Positions 9,808 through 17,678 of a DNA stretch of 18,435 nucleotides are shown here, one piece after another. Source of the DNA: DASZGI01 sp035938995 (GTDB lineage Bacteria; Actinomycetota; Actinomycetes; Streptomycetales; Catenulisporaceae). Under the pieces are notes generated by a model, which made no database searches, had not been told where the DNA came from, and saw only the letters and a program-made list of their open reading frames with translations. Position 1 is the stretch's first letter. Every line of letters starts with the position of its first letter. The stretch spans positions 1 through 18,435 of the forward strand of contig NZ_DASZGI010000168.1 of the NCBI RefSeq assembly GCF_035938995.1. The letters run 5' to 3'. The position numbers and the translations under genes are program-made.

Positions 9808-10293
9808 CTACTGGAGCGTGAGCTTGAACGCCCGAGCACCCGCCTGCCAGGTCGCCCGCAGGTCGTCCGGATTCGGCGTGCCGTCCTTGTCCAACCGGAC
9901 CTTGTTGAAGTTGGCGAAGTTCTTGTTGTCCCGGCACATGACGTCGTAGATCGCGACGACGCCGACCTCGTCCGTGAATGCCTCGACGTCCGCGGTGCGC
10001 CGCTTGCCCTTGTACGTCACTTCCAGCGGCTCGCCGGTGTGCAGGTTCTTTCCCCAGCCGAACGGCGTGCCGATCAGGAGCACGCCCTCCTGGCGGGTGT
10101 AAGCGACCGGAATCGTGTAGTGCCGACCCGACTTGCGGCCTACTACGTGCAGCGTGATCAGGTACTTGCCGATGCCCTTGGAGATGCCCGGCGTGCTCAG
10201 CATCCCCCGCGTGATGAAGTTGACGACACCCTGTAGCGCCATCGTCTGCGCTCGCGGCCCTTGAGCCGGTGCGGAAGAGGTCTCGGAGCTCAT
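9808..10293 (-). CDS. Ddn-like nitroreductase-family deazaflavin (F420)-dependent oxidoreductase
   Basis: A 161-residue protein of the Ddn/PNPOx-like split-barrel fold, whose members use reduced coenzyme F420 to reduce quinones or nitro compounds. The family pattern is visible as LHVVGRKSGRHYTIPVAY (48-65), LLIGTPFGWGKNL (72-84) and LEVTYKGKRRTADVEAF (90-106), where GRKSG and the following strands normally contact F420. The substrate is unknown. No Shine-Dalgarno sequence is present at a normal distance; instead a -10-like TAGCGT lies six bases before the ATG, suggesting a leaderless mRNA that begins at this start codon. An alternative start at residue 18 (MALQG, position 10242) would give a length closer to compact family members but also lacks a clear ribosome binding site. 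It is divergent from the Mce operon and separated from nadK by an intrinsic terminator. Confidence 0.82.
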   Translation of the reverse strand: MSSETSSAPAQGPRAQTMALQGVVNFITRGMLSTPGISKGIGKYLITLHVVGRKSGRHYTIPVAYTRQEGVLLIGTPFGWGKNLHTGEPLEVTYKGKRRTADVEAFTDEVGVVAIYDVMCRDNKNFANFNKVRLDKDGTPNPDDLRATWQAGARAFKLTLQ

Positions 10294-10602
10294 GCCTCGA
10301 CGCTAGACCCGGCCTTTACCCAGGGCAACGTCAACGGGTTTTTCCTCGCGAATCCCCAGTGAGCGCACAGCCAGGTCACAGGGACGACCACGAACTCATG
10401 TACGACCTATCTGATTGTCGTGTTATGTGTGGTTGCTGTTGCCTGCGTTAGCTACGTTCGGGTAACAATCGGCCCGCTTTCACTCTTTCGAGCGACAGTT
10501 TCGACTGGCCCCGATCCGGCGACCCGCCTAGTCTCACCAGCCTGTGCGCGCTGACGACGCTCCGGCGCGCGCGTTCAGACATTGATGCGGAGGGTCTGCC
10601 GC
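10294..10602. other. Divergent intergenic region between the Ddn-like gene and the Mce operon
   Basis: This 309-bp gap has no supportable gene. The leftward part holds the likely leaderless promoter of the Ddn-like gene. For the Mce operon a weak candidate is -10 TAGTCT (10529-10534) with a poor -35 TGGCCC (10506-10511) at 17-bp spacing. The middle (about 10400-10470) is relatively AT-rich, with an imperfect GTTAGC/GGTAAC inverted pair (10447-10452, 10461-10466). I recognise no regulator motif with confidence. Confidence 0.5.
10300..10328 (-). promoter_or_regulatory. Putative leaderless promoter of the Ddn-like gene
   Basis: On the minus strand TTGCCC (10323-10328) and TAGCGT (10300-10305) are 17 bp apart. 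TAGCGT fits the TANNNT form of actinobacterial -10 boxes and ends six bases before the ATG. Transcription would then start at or next to the A of the start codon. This spacing is typical of leaderless genes and explains the missing Shine-Dalgarno sequence. Confidence 0.5.
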
Positions 10603-11631
10603 GTGGGAGTCGAGATCCGGGTCGAGGGCCTGACCAAATCGTTCGGCAGCCAGACGGTCTGGCGGGACGTCTCGTTGACGCTGCCCGCCAGTGAGATCTC
10701 GGTGATGCTCGGCCCTTCGGGCACCGGCAAGTCGGTCTTCCTCAAGACCTTGGTCGGGCTGCTGCGGCCGGACCGCGGCTCGGTCTGGATCGAGGGCCGC
10801 GACGTGGCACAGCTGCGCGGCCACGAACTGTACGAGGTGCGCAAGCTGTTCGGGGTGCTGTTCCAGGACGGCGCGCTGTTCGGCTCGATGAACCTGTACG
10901 ACAACATCGCGTTCCCGCTGCGCGAGCACACCAAGCGCGGCGAGGGCGAGATCCGCCGGACCGTCATGGAGAAGATGGAGATGGTCGGCCTGCTCGGCGC
11001 GGAGGACAAGCTGCCGGGCCAGATCTCCGGCGGCATGCGCAAGCGGGCCGGGCTGGCCCGCGCGCTGGTCCTCGACCCGCAGATCATCCTGTTCGACGAG
11101 CCGGACTCCGGGCTCGACCCGGTCCGCGTCGCCTATCTCAACCAGCTGATCGTCGACCTTAACGCGCAGATCGACGCGACCTTCCTGATCGTGACGCACG
11201 ACATCGCCTCCGCGCGGGTCGTGCCGGACAACATCGGCCTGCTCTTCCGCCGCGAACTGGTGATGTTCGGCCCGCGCGAGGAGCTGTTCGCCAGCACGGA
11301 GCCGGTGGTGCGCCAGTTCCTGGGCGGCCGGATGCAGGGTCCGATCGGCATGGCGGAGGAGAAGGACGCCGCGCTGGTCGAGCAGGAACTCGCCGAGCTC
11401 GGGGAGGGGCGGCACGCGCCCCCGGACACGTCCGGGCCGGCGTCGGCGGCGACCTCGCGGCTGCTGCCGGGGCCCGGCGTGCCGCTCTCGCCGCGGTGGC
11501 AGGCCATCGCCGAGCGCGCCGGGGCCGGGCCGTGGGCCCCGACGGGGTCTTCGGCAGAGCCCGGATCGGCCGCCGGCTCGTCGGGGTCCGGGTCCGGGGG
11601 AGCGTCGCGATTCGTGGGGCGGGACCTATGA
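10603..11631 (+). CDS. mceG: Mce transporter ATPase MceG (Mkl/MlaF-type ABC ATPase)
   Basis: A 342-residue cytoplasmic ATPase that powers Mce-family lipid import through the paired YrbE permeases. GTG at 10603 is chosen because GGAGGG (10589-10594) is eight bases upstream and the protein then begins MGVEIRVEGLTKSFG, the usual N terminus for this family; the upstream ATG (10585) lacks a site. Walker A is GPSGTGKS (37-44), the Q-loop LFQDG has Q88, the signature is ISGGMRKR (141-148), Walker B is ILFDEP (162-167) with catalytic E166, the D-loop is SGLD (169-172) and the switch is H199. All catalytic residues are intact. After the conserved GPIGMAEEKD (246-255) comes a tail of about 70 residues rich in Pro, Gly, Ser and Ala, which looks disordered. 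It is the first gene of the operon and overlaps the next by four bases (ATGA). Confidence 0.93.
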   Translation: MGVEIRVEGLTKSFGSQTVWRDVSLTLPASEISVMLGPSGTGKSVFLKTLVGLLRPDRGSVWIEGRDVAQLRGHELYEVRKLFGVLFQDGALFGSMNLYDNIAFPLREHTKRGEGEIRRTVMEKMEMVGLLGAEDKLPGQISGGMRKRAGLARALVLDPQIILFDEPDSGLDPVRVAYLNQLIVDLNAQIDATFLIVTHDIASARVVPDNIGLLFRRELVMFGPREELFASTEPVVRQFLGGRMQGPIGMAEEKDAALVEQELAELGEGRHAPPDTSGPASAATSRLLPGPGVPLSPRWQAIAERAGAGPWAPTGSSAEPGSAAGSSGSGSGGASRFVGRDL

Positions 11632-12401
11632 CGTACTCCCCGGTCACCCCGCTGCGCGAGTCCGGCAAGATGTTCGCGCTCGCCCTCGACGTCGTGCGCG
11701 TCCTGCCCAAGCGGCCGGTGCAGTGGCGCGAGTTCATCCAGCAGGCCTGGTTCATCGCCAGCGTCACCATCCTGCCGACCGCCCTGGTCTCCATCCCCTT
11801 CGGTGCCGTGGTCGCGCTGCAGTTCGGGAACCTGGCCGACCAGCTCGGCGCGCAGTCGTTCACCGGCGGCGCCTCCGTGCTCGCGGTGCTGCGCGAGGCC
11901 TCGCCGCTGGTCACCGCGCTGCTGATCGCCGGGGCCGGCGGCTCGGCGATCTGCGCGGACCTCGGCGCCCGCAAGATCCGCGAAGAGATCGACGCGATGG
12001 AAGTGCTCGGCATCGACCCGGTGCACCGGCTGGTGGTGCCCCGGGTGCTGGCCGCGATGCTCGTCTCCGTCCTGCTCAACGGGTTGGTCTCGGTCGTCGG
12101 CGTGGCCGGGGGCTACTTCTTCAACGTGGTCGTACAGCACGGCACCCCCGGCGCCTACCTGGCCTCGTTCACCGCCCTGGCGCAGCTGCCCGACCTCTAC
12201 GCGGCCGAGATCAAAGCCCTGGTGTTCGGGGCCATTGCCGCGATCGTCGCCTGCTATAAGGGCCTGAACGCCTCAGGCGGGCCGAAGGGCGTCGGCGAGG
12301 CGGTCAACCACTGCGTGGTGATCACCTTCCTGCTGCTGTTCTTCACCAACTTCGTGATGACCGCCGTCTACTTCCAGATCGTCCCGGCGAAGGGGTCGTG
12401 A
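11628..12401 (+). CDS. yrbEA: Mce ABC transporter permease YrbEA (MlaE family)
   Basis: A 257-residue polytopic membrane protein, one of two MlaE/YrbE permeases that sit under the Mce channel and couple it to MceG. The start at 11628 forms an ATGA overlap with mceG; the frame is open earlier, but that part lies inside mceG. Hydrophobic segments include about 45-65, 87-107, 143-168 and 225-250. The family hallmark is the REASPLVTALLIAGAGGSAICADLG segment (about 89-113) followed by IREEIDAMEVLGIDP (116-130), the coupling helix thought to contact the ATPase. Length is typical. Translation is probably coupled to mceG. Confidence 0.92.
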   Translation: MTYSPVTPLRESGKMFALALDVVRVLPKRPVQWREFIQQAWFIASVTILPTALVSIPFGAVVALQFGNLADQLGAQSFTGGASVLAVLREASPLVTALLIAGAGGSAICADLGARKIREEIDAMEVLGIDPVHRLVVPRVLAAMLVSVLLNGLVSVVGVAGGYFFNVVVQHGTPGAYLASFTALAQLPDLYAAEIKALVFGAIAAIVACYKGLNASGGPKGVGEAVNHCVVITFLLLFFTNFVMTAVYFQIVPAKGS

Positions 12402-13243
12402 TGGCGCTTACCGACCGCCTCTCCCGCAACGCCGCCGTGCGCGCCCCGCTGGGCGCCCTGGACGAGCTCGGCCGCCAGCTGCACTTCTACGCCAGATCGC
12501 TAAGCTGGGCCGGGCGCACGCTGCGCAGGTACCGCGGCGAGGTGCTGCGGCTGCTGGCCGAGGTCAGCCTCGGCACCGGCGCGCTCGCCGTCATCGGCGG
12601 CACCGTCGGCGTCATCGGGGTGCTGACGTTCTTCACCGGCACCGAGGTGGGCCTGCAGGGCTACGCGGCGCTCAACCAGTTGGGAACGTCGAACTTCGCA
12701 GCCTTCCTCGCCGCCTACTTCAACACCCGCGAGGTCGCTCCGCTCGTCTCCGCGCTCGCCCTCTCCGCCACCGTCGGCTGCGGATTCACCGCCCAGCTCG
12801 GCGCCATGCGGATCAACGAGGAGGTCGACGCGCTCGAGGTGATGGGCGTGCCGTCGCTGCCCTTCCTGGTCACCACCCGCATGATCGCCGGGTTCATCGC
12901 GGTCATCCCGCTGTACGTGGTCGGCCTGCTGTCGTCCTACGTCGCGGCGCGCTTCATCACGACGTCCTACTACGGTCAGTCGACCGGCACCTACGACCAC
13001 TACTTCCACCAGTACCTACCGCCCGACGACGTGCTGTGGTCCTTCGGCAAGGCGATCATCTTCGCGATCGTGGTCATCCTCGTGCACTGCTACTACGGCT
13101 ACCACGCCAAGGGCGGCCCGGCCGGCGTTGGTATCGCGGTCGGCCGCGCGGTGCGCACCGCGATCGTCGCGGTGAACATCATCGACTTCTTCCTCAGCCT
13201 GGCGATCTGGGGATCCACCACGACCGTCCGCATCACCGGGTGA
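12401..13243 (+). CDS. yrbEB: Mce ABC transporter permease YrbEB (MlaE family)
   Basis: A 280-residue polytopic membrane protein, the partner of YrbEA in the Mce importer. ATG at 12401 is preferred because AGGGG (12391-12395) lies five bases upstream; GTG at 12398 would add one residue and give a GTGA overlap. The conserved motif GCGFTAQLGAMRINEEVDALEVMG (about 127-150) corresponds to the IREEIDAMEVLG segment of YrbEA. Several long hydrophobic stretches are present, including about 52-76, 108-130, 160-188 and 211-232. The stop is seven bases before mceA. Confidence 0.92.
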   Translation: MALTDRLSRNAAVRAPLGALDELGRQLHFYARSLSWAGRTLRRYRGEVLRLLAEVSLGTGALAVIGGTVGVIGVLTFFTGTEVGLQGYAALNQLGTSNFAAFLAAYFNTREVAPLVSALALSATVGCGFTAQLGAMRINEEVDALEVMGVPSLPFLVTTRMIAGFIAVIPLYVVGLLSSYVAARFITTSYYGQSTGTYDHYFHQYLPPDDVLWSFGKAIIFAIVVILVHCYYGYHAKGGPAGVGIAVGRAVRTAIVAVNIIDFFLSLAIWGSTTTVRITG

Positions 13244-13250
13244 CCCGCCG

Positions 13251-14531
13251 ATGCCCGCCACTGTTCCCGCATCCGAGCGTCCGATCGCGCTGCGCCTCTA
13301 CGGCATCGCCTTCATCATCATCCTCGCCCTGCTCGCGGGCCTGACCATCGCGATCTACCAGCACGCCTTCACCCCCGTCGTGCAGGTCGAGCTGAAGGCC
13401 GACTCGGTCGGCGACCAGCTCCAACCGTCCGCCGACGTCAAGCTGCGCGGCCTGATCGTCGGGCAGGTGCGGGGGCTCAGCTCCAACGGCACCGTGGCCA
13501 CGGTCGACCTCGCCCTCAACCCGGACGACGTCAGCTTCATCCCGGCCAACGTCAACGCGCAGCTGCTGCCCACGACGCTGTTCGGTGACACGTACGTGGA
13601 CCTGGTGGTCCCGCCGGGGCCGCCCGCACGCGCGATCCAAGCCGGCGACGTCATCCCGCAGGACCATTCCGCGGCCGGCATCGAGGTCCAGCGGGTGCTC
13701 GGCGACCTGCTGCCGCTGCTGCGCACGATCCAGCCGGGCAAGCTCAACGCGACCCTCGCCGCGTTCGCCGACGCACTGGAGGGCCGCGGCAACGAGCTCG
13801 GCGCGAACCTCGTCCGCGTCGACCAATACGTCTCGAAACTCAACCCATTGCTGCCCACCGTCCAGGCCGACCTGCGCGACCTGGCGCAGACCACGCAGGT
13901 GTTCAACGCCGCCGCCCCCGATCTGCTCTCGGTGCTCAAGAACTTCACCGTCACCAGCCAGACCATCGTGGCCAAAGCCGATCAGCTGGTCGCGTTCCTG
14001 ACCGGGACCCAGTCCTTCGCGAACACCGCGACAGGCGTCCTGAACGACGACGGGCAGCGGATCATCACCCTGGCCCAGGTCTCCGCGCCGACGATCGCCC
14101 TGCTCGACCGCTACTCGCCCGAGTACCCCTGCCTGCTGAACGGCCTCGCCCGGCAGGAGCCGCGCCTCCAGCAGGTCTTCGCCGGCGGGGAGCTGCACAT
14201 CACCCTGGAGGTCGTGGTGCCGAGGGCGCCGTACCACCCCGGCGAGGAGCCCCAGTACGCGGACCATTCCGGACCGAACTGCCGCGGTCTGCCCGACCCG
14301 GCCATCCCGGCTCCCCCCGTCAAGCTGGACGACGGCACCTCAGGCAACGGCCAGGGCCTCCTGGGCGCCATCCTGCCGAGCAGCACCGACCTGGCCGGGA
14401 CCAGGCCCGAGCAGCAGGTCGTGGACGCGATCCTGGCCCCCGTCATGGGCGTCCCGGCCGATCAGGTGCCCCCGGTGGCCACGCTGCTGTTCGGTCCGCT
14501 GGCCCGCGGAACGGCGGTGAGCGTGTCATGA
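13251..14531 (+). CDS. mceA: Mce family protein MceA
   Basis: A 426-residue MCE-domain protein with one N-terminal membrane anchor (about 12-36) and an extracytoplasmic body. It is the first of the consecutive mce genes, so I assign the A position. The MCE domain (about 41-120) contains LQPSADVKLRGLIVGQVRG (57-75) and FGDTYVDLVVP (111-121). A long alpha-helical region (about 145-290) follows, of the kind that forms the channel needle in Mce complexes. The C-terminal part is Pro/Gly-rich, with C294 and C344 possibly forming a disulfide. The start is seven bases after yrbEB and the ribosome binding site is weak, so coupling to yrbEB is likely. The gene ends in an ATGA overlap with mceB. Confidence 0.9.
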   Translation: MPATVPASERPIALRLYGIAFIIILALLAGLTIAIYQHAFTPVVQVELKADSVGDQLQPSADVKLRGLIVGQVRGLSSNGTVATVDLALNPDDVSFIPANVNAQLLPTTLFGDTYVDLVVPPGPPARAIQAGDVIPQDHSAAGIEVQRVLGDLLPLLRTIQPGKLNATLAAFADALEGRGNELGANLVRVDQYVSKLNPLLPTVQADLRDLAQTTQVFNAAAPDLLSVLKNFTVTSQTIVAKADQLVAFLTGTQSFANTATGVLNDDGQRIITLAQVSAPTIALLDRYSPEYPCLLNGLARQEPRLQQVFAGGELHITLEVVVPRAPYHPGEEPQYADHSGPNCRGLPDPAIPAPPVKLDDGTSGNGQGLLGAILPSSTDLAGTRPEQQVVDAILAPVMGVPADQVPPVATLLFGPLARGTAVSVS

Positions 14532-15565
14532 CCGCCTCGCCCTCCCGCGCCGTCGTCGGCCCCCTGGTCAAATTCGGGATCTTCGCGACGGTCACCGTGC
14601 TGGCCACGATGGTGCTCGCGGCGACCATCGGCAACATCTCGTTCTCCTCGACCAACAGCTACCGCGCGGTGTTCACCGACGTGACCGGCGTGGTGACCGG
14701 CGACGACGTGCGCATCGCCGGAGTGAAGGTCGGCACCGTCACCGGCATCGCGATCAAGAACCGCACCGAGGCCGAGCTCACCTTCACCGTCTCGCCCGAC
14801 CGCACGCTCTACACCAGCACCCACGCCGAGATCCGCTGGCGCGACCTGGTCGGCGAGCGGTACCTGGCCTTGGTCGACGGCGCCGGCGACGAGACCCGGC
14901 TGGCACCCGGCGGCGAGATCCCGCTCTCGCAGACCGAGCCCGCGCTCGACCTGACCGTCCTGTTCCAGGGCTTCAAGCCGCTGTTCGCCGCGCTGAGCCC
15001 GAACGACGTGAACCAGCTCGCCATGGAGCTCATCCAGACCCTTCAGGGCGAGGGCGGCACCATCGACGGCCTGCTCGCCGACACCGCCTCGCTCACCTCC
15101 GCGCTCGCCGACCGCGACCAGCTGATCGGGTCCGTCATCGACAACCTCAACGGCGTGCTGACCGCGCTCGACCAGCACGATGACCGGTTCGGCGAACTGC
15201 TCGACCAGCTCCAGCGGCTGGTCTCCGGCCTGTCCTCGGACCGCGACGCGATCGGCTCGTCCCTCGGCAACATCAATGCCCTGGCAGCCGCGACCTCGGG
15301 CCTGCTCGACCAGAGCCGCCCGGCGCTGTCCTCCGATATCTCCGGGCTGTCCACGCTCGCCGGAACCCTGCAGAGCAACAGCAAGACCGTCAACAACGTC
15401 CTGAACGAGCTGCCCGGAAAGCTCGCCGCGGTCACCTCCGTCGCCGACTACGGATCCTGGTTCAACTTCTTCCTCTGCGACTTCGACGGCAAGATCGTGC
15501 TGCCGGTCACCGGGCAGACCGTCACCCCGGACTTCCACGCGGCCCAGGCGAGGTGCGGCGGATGA
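14528..15565 (+). CDS. mceB: Mce family protein MceB
   Basis: A 345-residue MCE-domain protein with an N-terminal anchor (about 14-35). The MCE domain (about 44-120) carries VTGDDVRIAGVKVGTVTGIAI (56-76) and LVGERYLALVDG (107-118). From about 145 to 300 the sequence is predicted helical, with repeated Leu/Asp/Gln heptad-like spacing (for example FGELLDQLQRLVSGL at 221-235), suited to the helical barrel of the Mce channel. A short C-terminal tail contains C317 and C343, a likely disulfide. The start at 14528 overlaps the mceA stop by four bases and its stop overlaps mceC in the same way. Confidence 0.9.
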   Translation: MTASPSRAVVGPLVKFGIFATVTVLATMVLAATIGNISFSSTNSYRAVFTDVTGVVTGDDVRIAGVKVGTVTGIAIKNRTEAELTFTVSPDRTLYTSTHAEIRWRDLVGERYLALVDGAGDETRLAPGGEIPLSQTEPALDLTVLFQGFKPLFAALSPNDVNQLAMELIQTLQGEGGTIDGLLADTASLTSALADRDQLIGSVIDNLNGVLTALDQHDDRFGELLDQLQRLVSGLSSDRDAIGSSLGNINALAAATSGLLDQSRPALSSDISGLSTLAGTLQSNSKTVNNVLNELPGKLAAVTSVADYGSWFNFFLCDFDGKIVLPVTGQTVTPDFHAAQARCGG

Positions 15566-16545
15566 CCCCGTTCCGGGACCGCAATCCGGTCGTCCTCGGC
15601 GTGATCGCCCTGACGCTGGTCGCCGCGCTGCTGTGGGCCGCATTCAACGTGGACCAGCTGCCGTTCATCGGCGGCGGCACCACCTACGCGGCGGCCTTCA
15701 GCGAGGCCGGCGGCCTCAAACCGGGCGACGAGGTGCGCATCGCGGGGGTCTCGGTCGGCAAGGTCACCGGCGTCGGACTCGAAGGCGACCACGTGCGGGT
15801 CACCTTCGAGATCACCAGCAGTCCGCAGTTCGGCGTGGACACCGGCGCGTCCATCCGGATCAAGACGGTCCTCGGCCAGAAATACCTCTCACTCGAGCCG
15901 AGCGGACCCGGACAGCTCAACGCCGGGACGGAGATCCCGATCAGCCGCACCGTCTCCGCGTACGACGTGGTGCAGGCGTTCAGCGATCTGACCACGAACG
16001 TCCAGCAGATCGACACGACCCAGCTGGCCACCGCGCTGAACACGATCTCGTCCGACTTCCAGAACTCGCCGGCCGACGTCAAGGCCTCCCTCGACGGACT
16101 CTCCCGGCTGTCGCAGACCATTTCGTCGCGCGACGCCGCCCTCGGCCAGCTGCTGGTCCACGCGGACAGCGTCAGCGCGGTGCTCTCCGACCGCTCGGAG
16201 CAGCTGACCACCCTGATCGACGACGGCAACCTGCTGCTCCAGGAGATCGAGGCGCGCCGCGAGGTGATCCACGAGCTGCTGGTGAACACCTCGGCCCTCG
16301 CACTCCAGCTCTCCGGCCTGGTCGCCGACGACAAGGCGAAGATCGGCCCCGCCCTGGACCATCTGCACGCCGTGCTCGCCGTGCTCCAGGCCAACCAGAG
16401 CAACCTCGACCAGATCGTGAAGAACCTGGCCCCGTTCGTGACGGTCTTCGCGAACAACCTCGGCAACGGACGCTGGTTCGACACCTACATCCAGAACCTG
16501 GCGCTGACGCTCCCGCCCTCGGTACGCACAGGAGGTGCACAGTGA
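15562..16545 (+). CDS. mceC: Mce family protein MceC
   Basis: A 327-residue MCE-domain protein. ATG at 15562 is chosen because it gives the four-base ATGA overlap seen at the other junctions and has GAGGTG (15550-15555) upstream; an in-frame GTG at 15553 is possible. The anchor is about residues 9-28. The MCE domain (about 39-116) includes LKPGDEVRIAGVSVGKVTGV (52-71) and VLGQKYLSLEPSG (103-115). The rest (about 135-310) is helical and rich in Leu, Asp, Gln and Ser, as expected for the channel needle. No cysteines are present, unlike mceA and mceB. It overlaps mceD by four bases (GTGA). Confidence 0.9.
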   Translation: MTPFRDRNPVVLGVIALTLVAALLWAAFNVDQLPFIGGGTTYAAAFSEAGGLKPGDEVRIAGVSVGKVTGVGLEGDHVRVTFEITSSPQFGVDTGASIRIKTVLGQKYLSLEPSGPGQLNAGTEIPISRTVSAYDVVQAFSDLTTNVQQIDTTQLATALNTISSDFQNSPADVKASLDGLSRLSQTISSRDAALGQLLVHADSVSAVLSDRSEQLTTLIDDGNLLLQEIEARREVIHELLVNTSALALQLSGLVADDKAKIGPALDHLHAVLAVLQANQSNLDQIVKNLAPFVTVFANNLGNGRWFDTYIQNLALTLPPSVRTGGAQ

Positions 16546-17678
16546 CGGTGACCAAGCGCCGCATCATCCTCGCCGCCGTCCTGGCACTGGCCCTGACCGG
16601 CGGACTGCTGTACGTCTTCTGGCCTTCGCCCGCCGTGGTGAACGTCACCGCGTACTTCACCCGCACCGTGGGCGTATATCCGGGCTCTGACGTCGAGATC
16701 CTGGGAGTCCGGGTCGGAACGGTCACCAGCGTCACGCCGCAGGGCGACCAGGTCCGGGTCGGCCTCCAGTACGACGCGGGCTACAAGGTCCCGGCCAACG
16801 CGCAGGCGGCGATCATCAGCTCATCAGTGGTCAGCGACCGCTACGTACAGTTGCTGCCGGTCTACGAGAGCGGCCCCGCGATGAAATCCGGCGCGGTGAT
16901 CCCGATCAACCGCACCGCCGTCCCGGTCGAGCTCGACACCACCCTCAGTAGTCTCAATACCCTGGCGGTCGCGCTGGGGCCGCAGGGTGCGAACTCGAAC
17001 GGCGCGCTCTCCCAGCTGCTCGGGGTGACCGCCGCCAACCTGAACGGCGAGGGCTCGACTCTGCACCAGACGGTTCAGGATCTCTCCCAGGCCGCCACCA
17101 CGCTTTCCGACAACCGGCAAGACCTGTTCGGCACGGTGGACAACCTGCAGAACTTCACCGCCGCGCTCGCCGCCGACGACGCGCAGGTGCGCGACTTCGA
17201 GTCGAATCTGGCCGACGTGTCCGCGCAACTGGCCGCGGAACGTCAGGACCTGGCCGCCGCGTTGAAGAACCTCGCCTCAGCCCTCGGCGACGTCTCCTCC
17301 TTCGTCCAGGACAACAAGACCGAGCTCACCTCGGATGTCGGCGGCCTCAAAAACGTGACCGGCGTCCTGGTCAAGGAGCAGGCCGCGCTGGCCGAGTTCC
17401 TCAACGTCGCCCCGGACACCCTGAGCAACCTCGCCGACGCCTACAACCCGACCGCCGGAACGCTGGACAGCCGCATCAACGCCCAGCAGTTGCAGGACCC
17501 CGCGCTGTTCCTCTGCTCCCTGCTCGACTCCGTCGGCCCGACCGTCGACTGCACCGGCCTCCAGCAACTGTTCAGCGCGCTGCCGCCGCTGCCGTCTGCG
17601 AACCCTGTCACCGGCGCCGTGAGCCAATCCGGCACCGTGGACAAGACGCTCGGCGGAATCCTCGGAGGCGTCCTGTGA
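16542..17678 (+). CDS. mceD: Mce family protein MceD
   Basis: A 378-residue MCE-domain protein. GTG at 16542 has an excellent GGAGG (16531-16535) six bases upstream and overlaps the mceC stop as GTGA. The same frame is open back to 15633, but that part is an out-of-frame shadow of mceC. The anchor is about 6-26. The MCE domain (about 33-108) has VYPGSDVEILGVRVGTVTSV (45-64) and VVSDRYVQLLPVYES (96-110). A long helical stretch (about 130-300) has Leu/Asp/Gln heptad-like spacing. Near the C terminus, LFLCSLLDSVGPTVDCTGL holds two cysteines 12 residues apart, a likely disulfide. The gene ends in a GTGA overlap with mceE. Confidence 0.9.
   Translation: MTVTKRRIILAAVLALALTGGLLYVFWPSPAVVNVTAYFTRTVGVYPGSDVEILGVRVGTVTSVTPQGDQVRVGLQYDAGYKVPANAQAAIISSSVVSDRYVQLLPVYESGPAMKSGAVIPINRTAVPVELDTTLSSLNTLAVALGPQGANSNGALSQLLGVTAANLNGEGSTLHQTVQDLSQAATTLSDNRQDLFGTVDNLQNFTAALAADDAQVRDFESNLADVSAQLAAERQDLAAALKNLASALGDVSSFVQDNKTELTSDVGGLKNVTGVLVKEQAALAEFLNVAPDTLSNLADAYNPTAGTLDSRINAQQLQDPALFLCSLLDSVGPTVDCTGLQQLFSALPPLPSANPVTGAVSQSGTVDKTLGGILGGVL

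Noticed and set aside
10330..10343. Possible KstR-type sterol regulator site (AAC-GG-GTT at 10333-10340)
   Set aside because: The core AACnnGTT matches, but the outer T and A of the known TnnAACnnGTTnnA consensus are missing, and it lies far from the Mce start. I do not use it to assign sterol transport.
11496..11627. Earlier start for the YrbEA permease
   Set aside because: The extension lies wholly inside mceG. The ATG at 11628 gives the ATGA overlap and a normal family N terminus.
15633..16541. Long open frame upstream of mceD (681 residues in all)
   Set aside because: It is an Arg-rich shadow of mceC. The GTG at 16542 has a near-perfect ribosome binding site and the expected membrane anchor.
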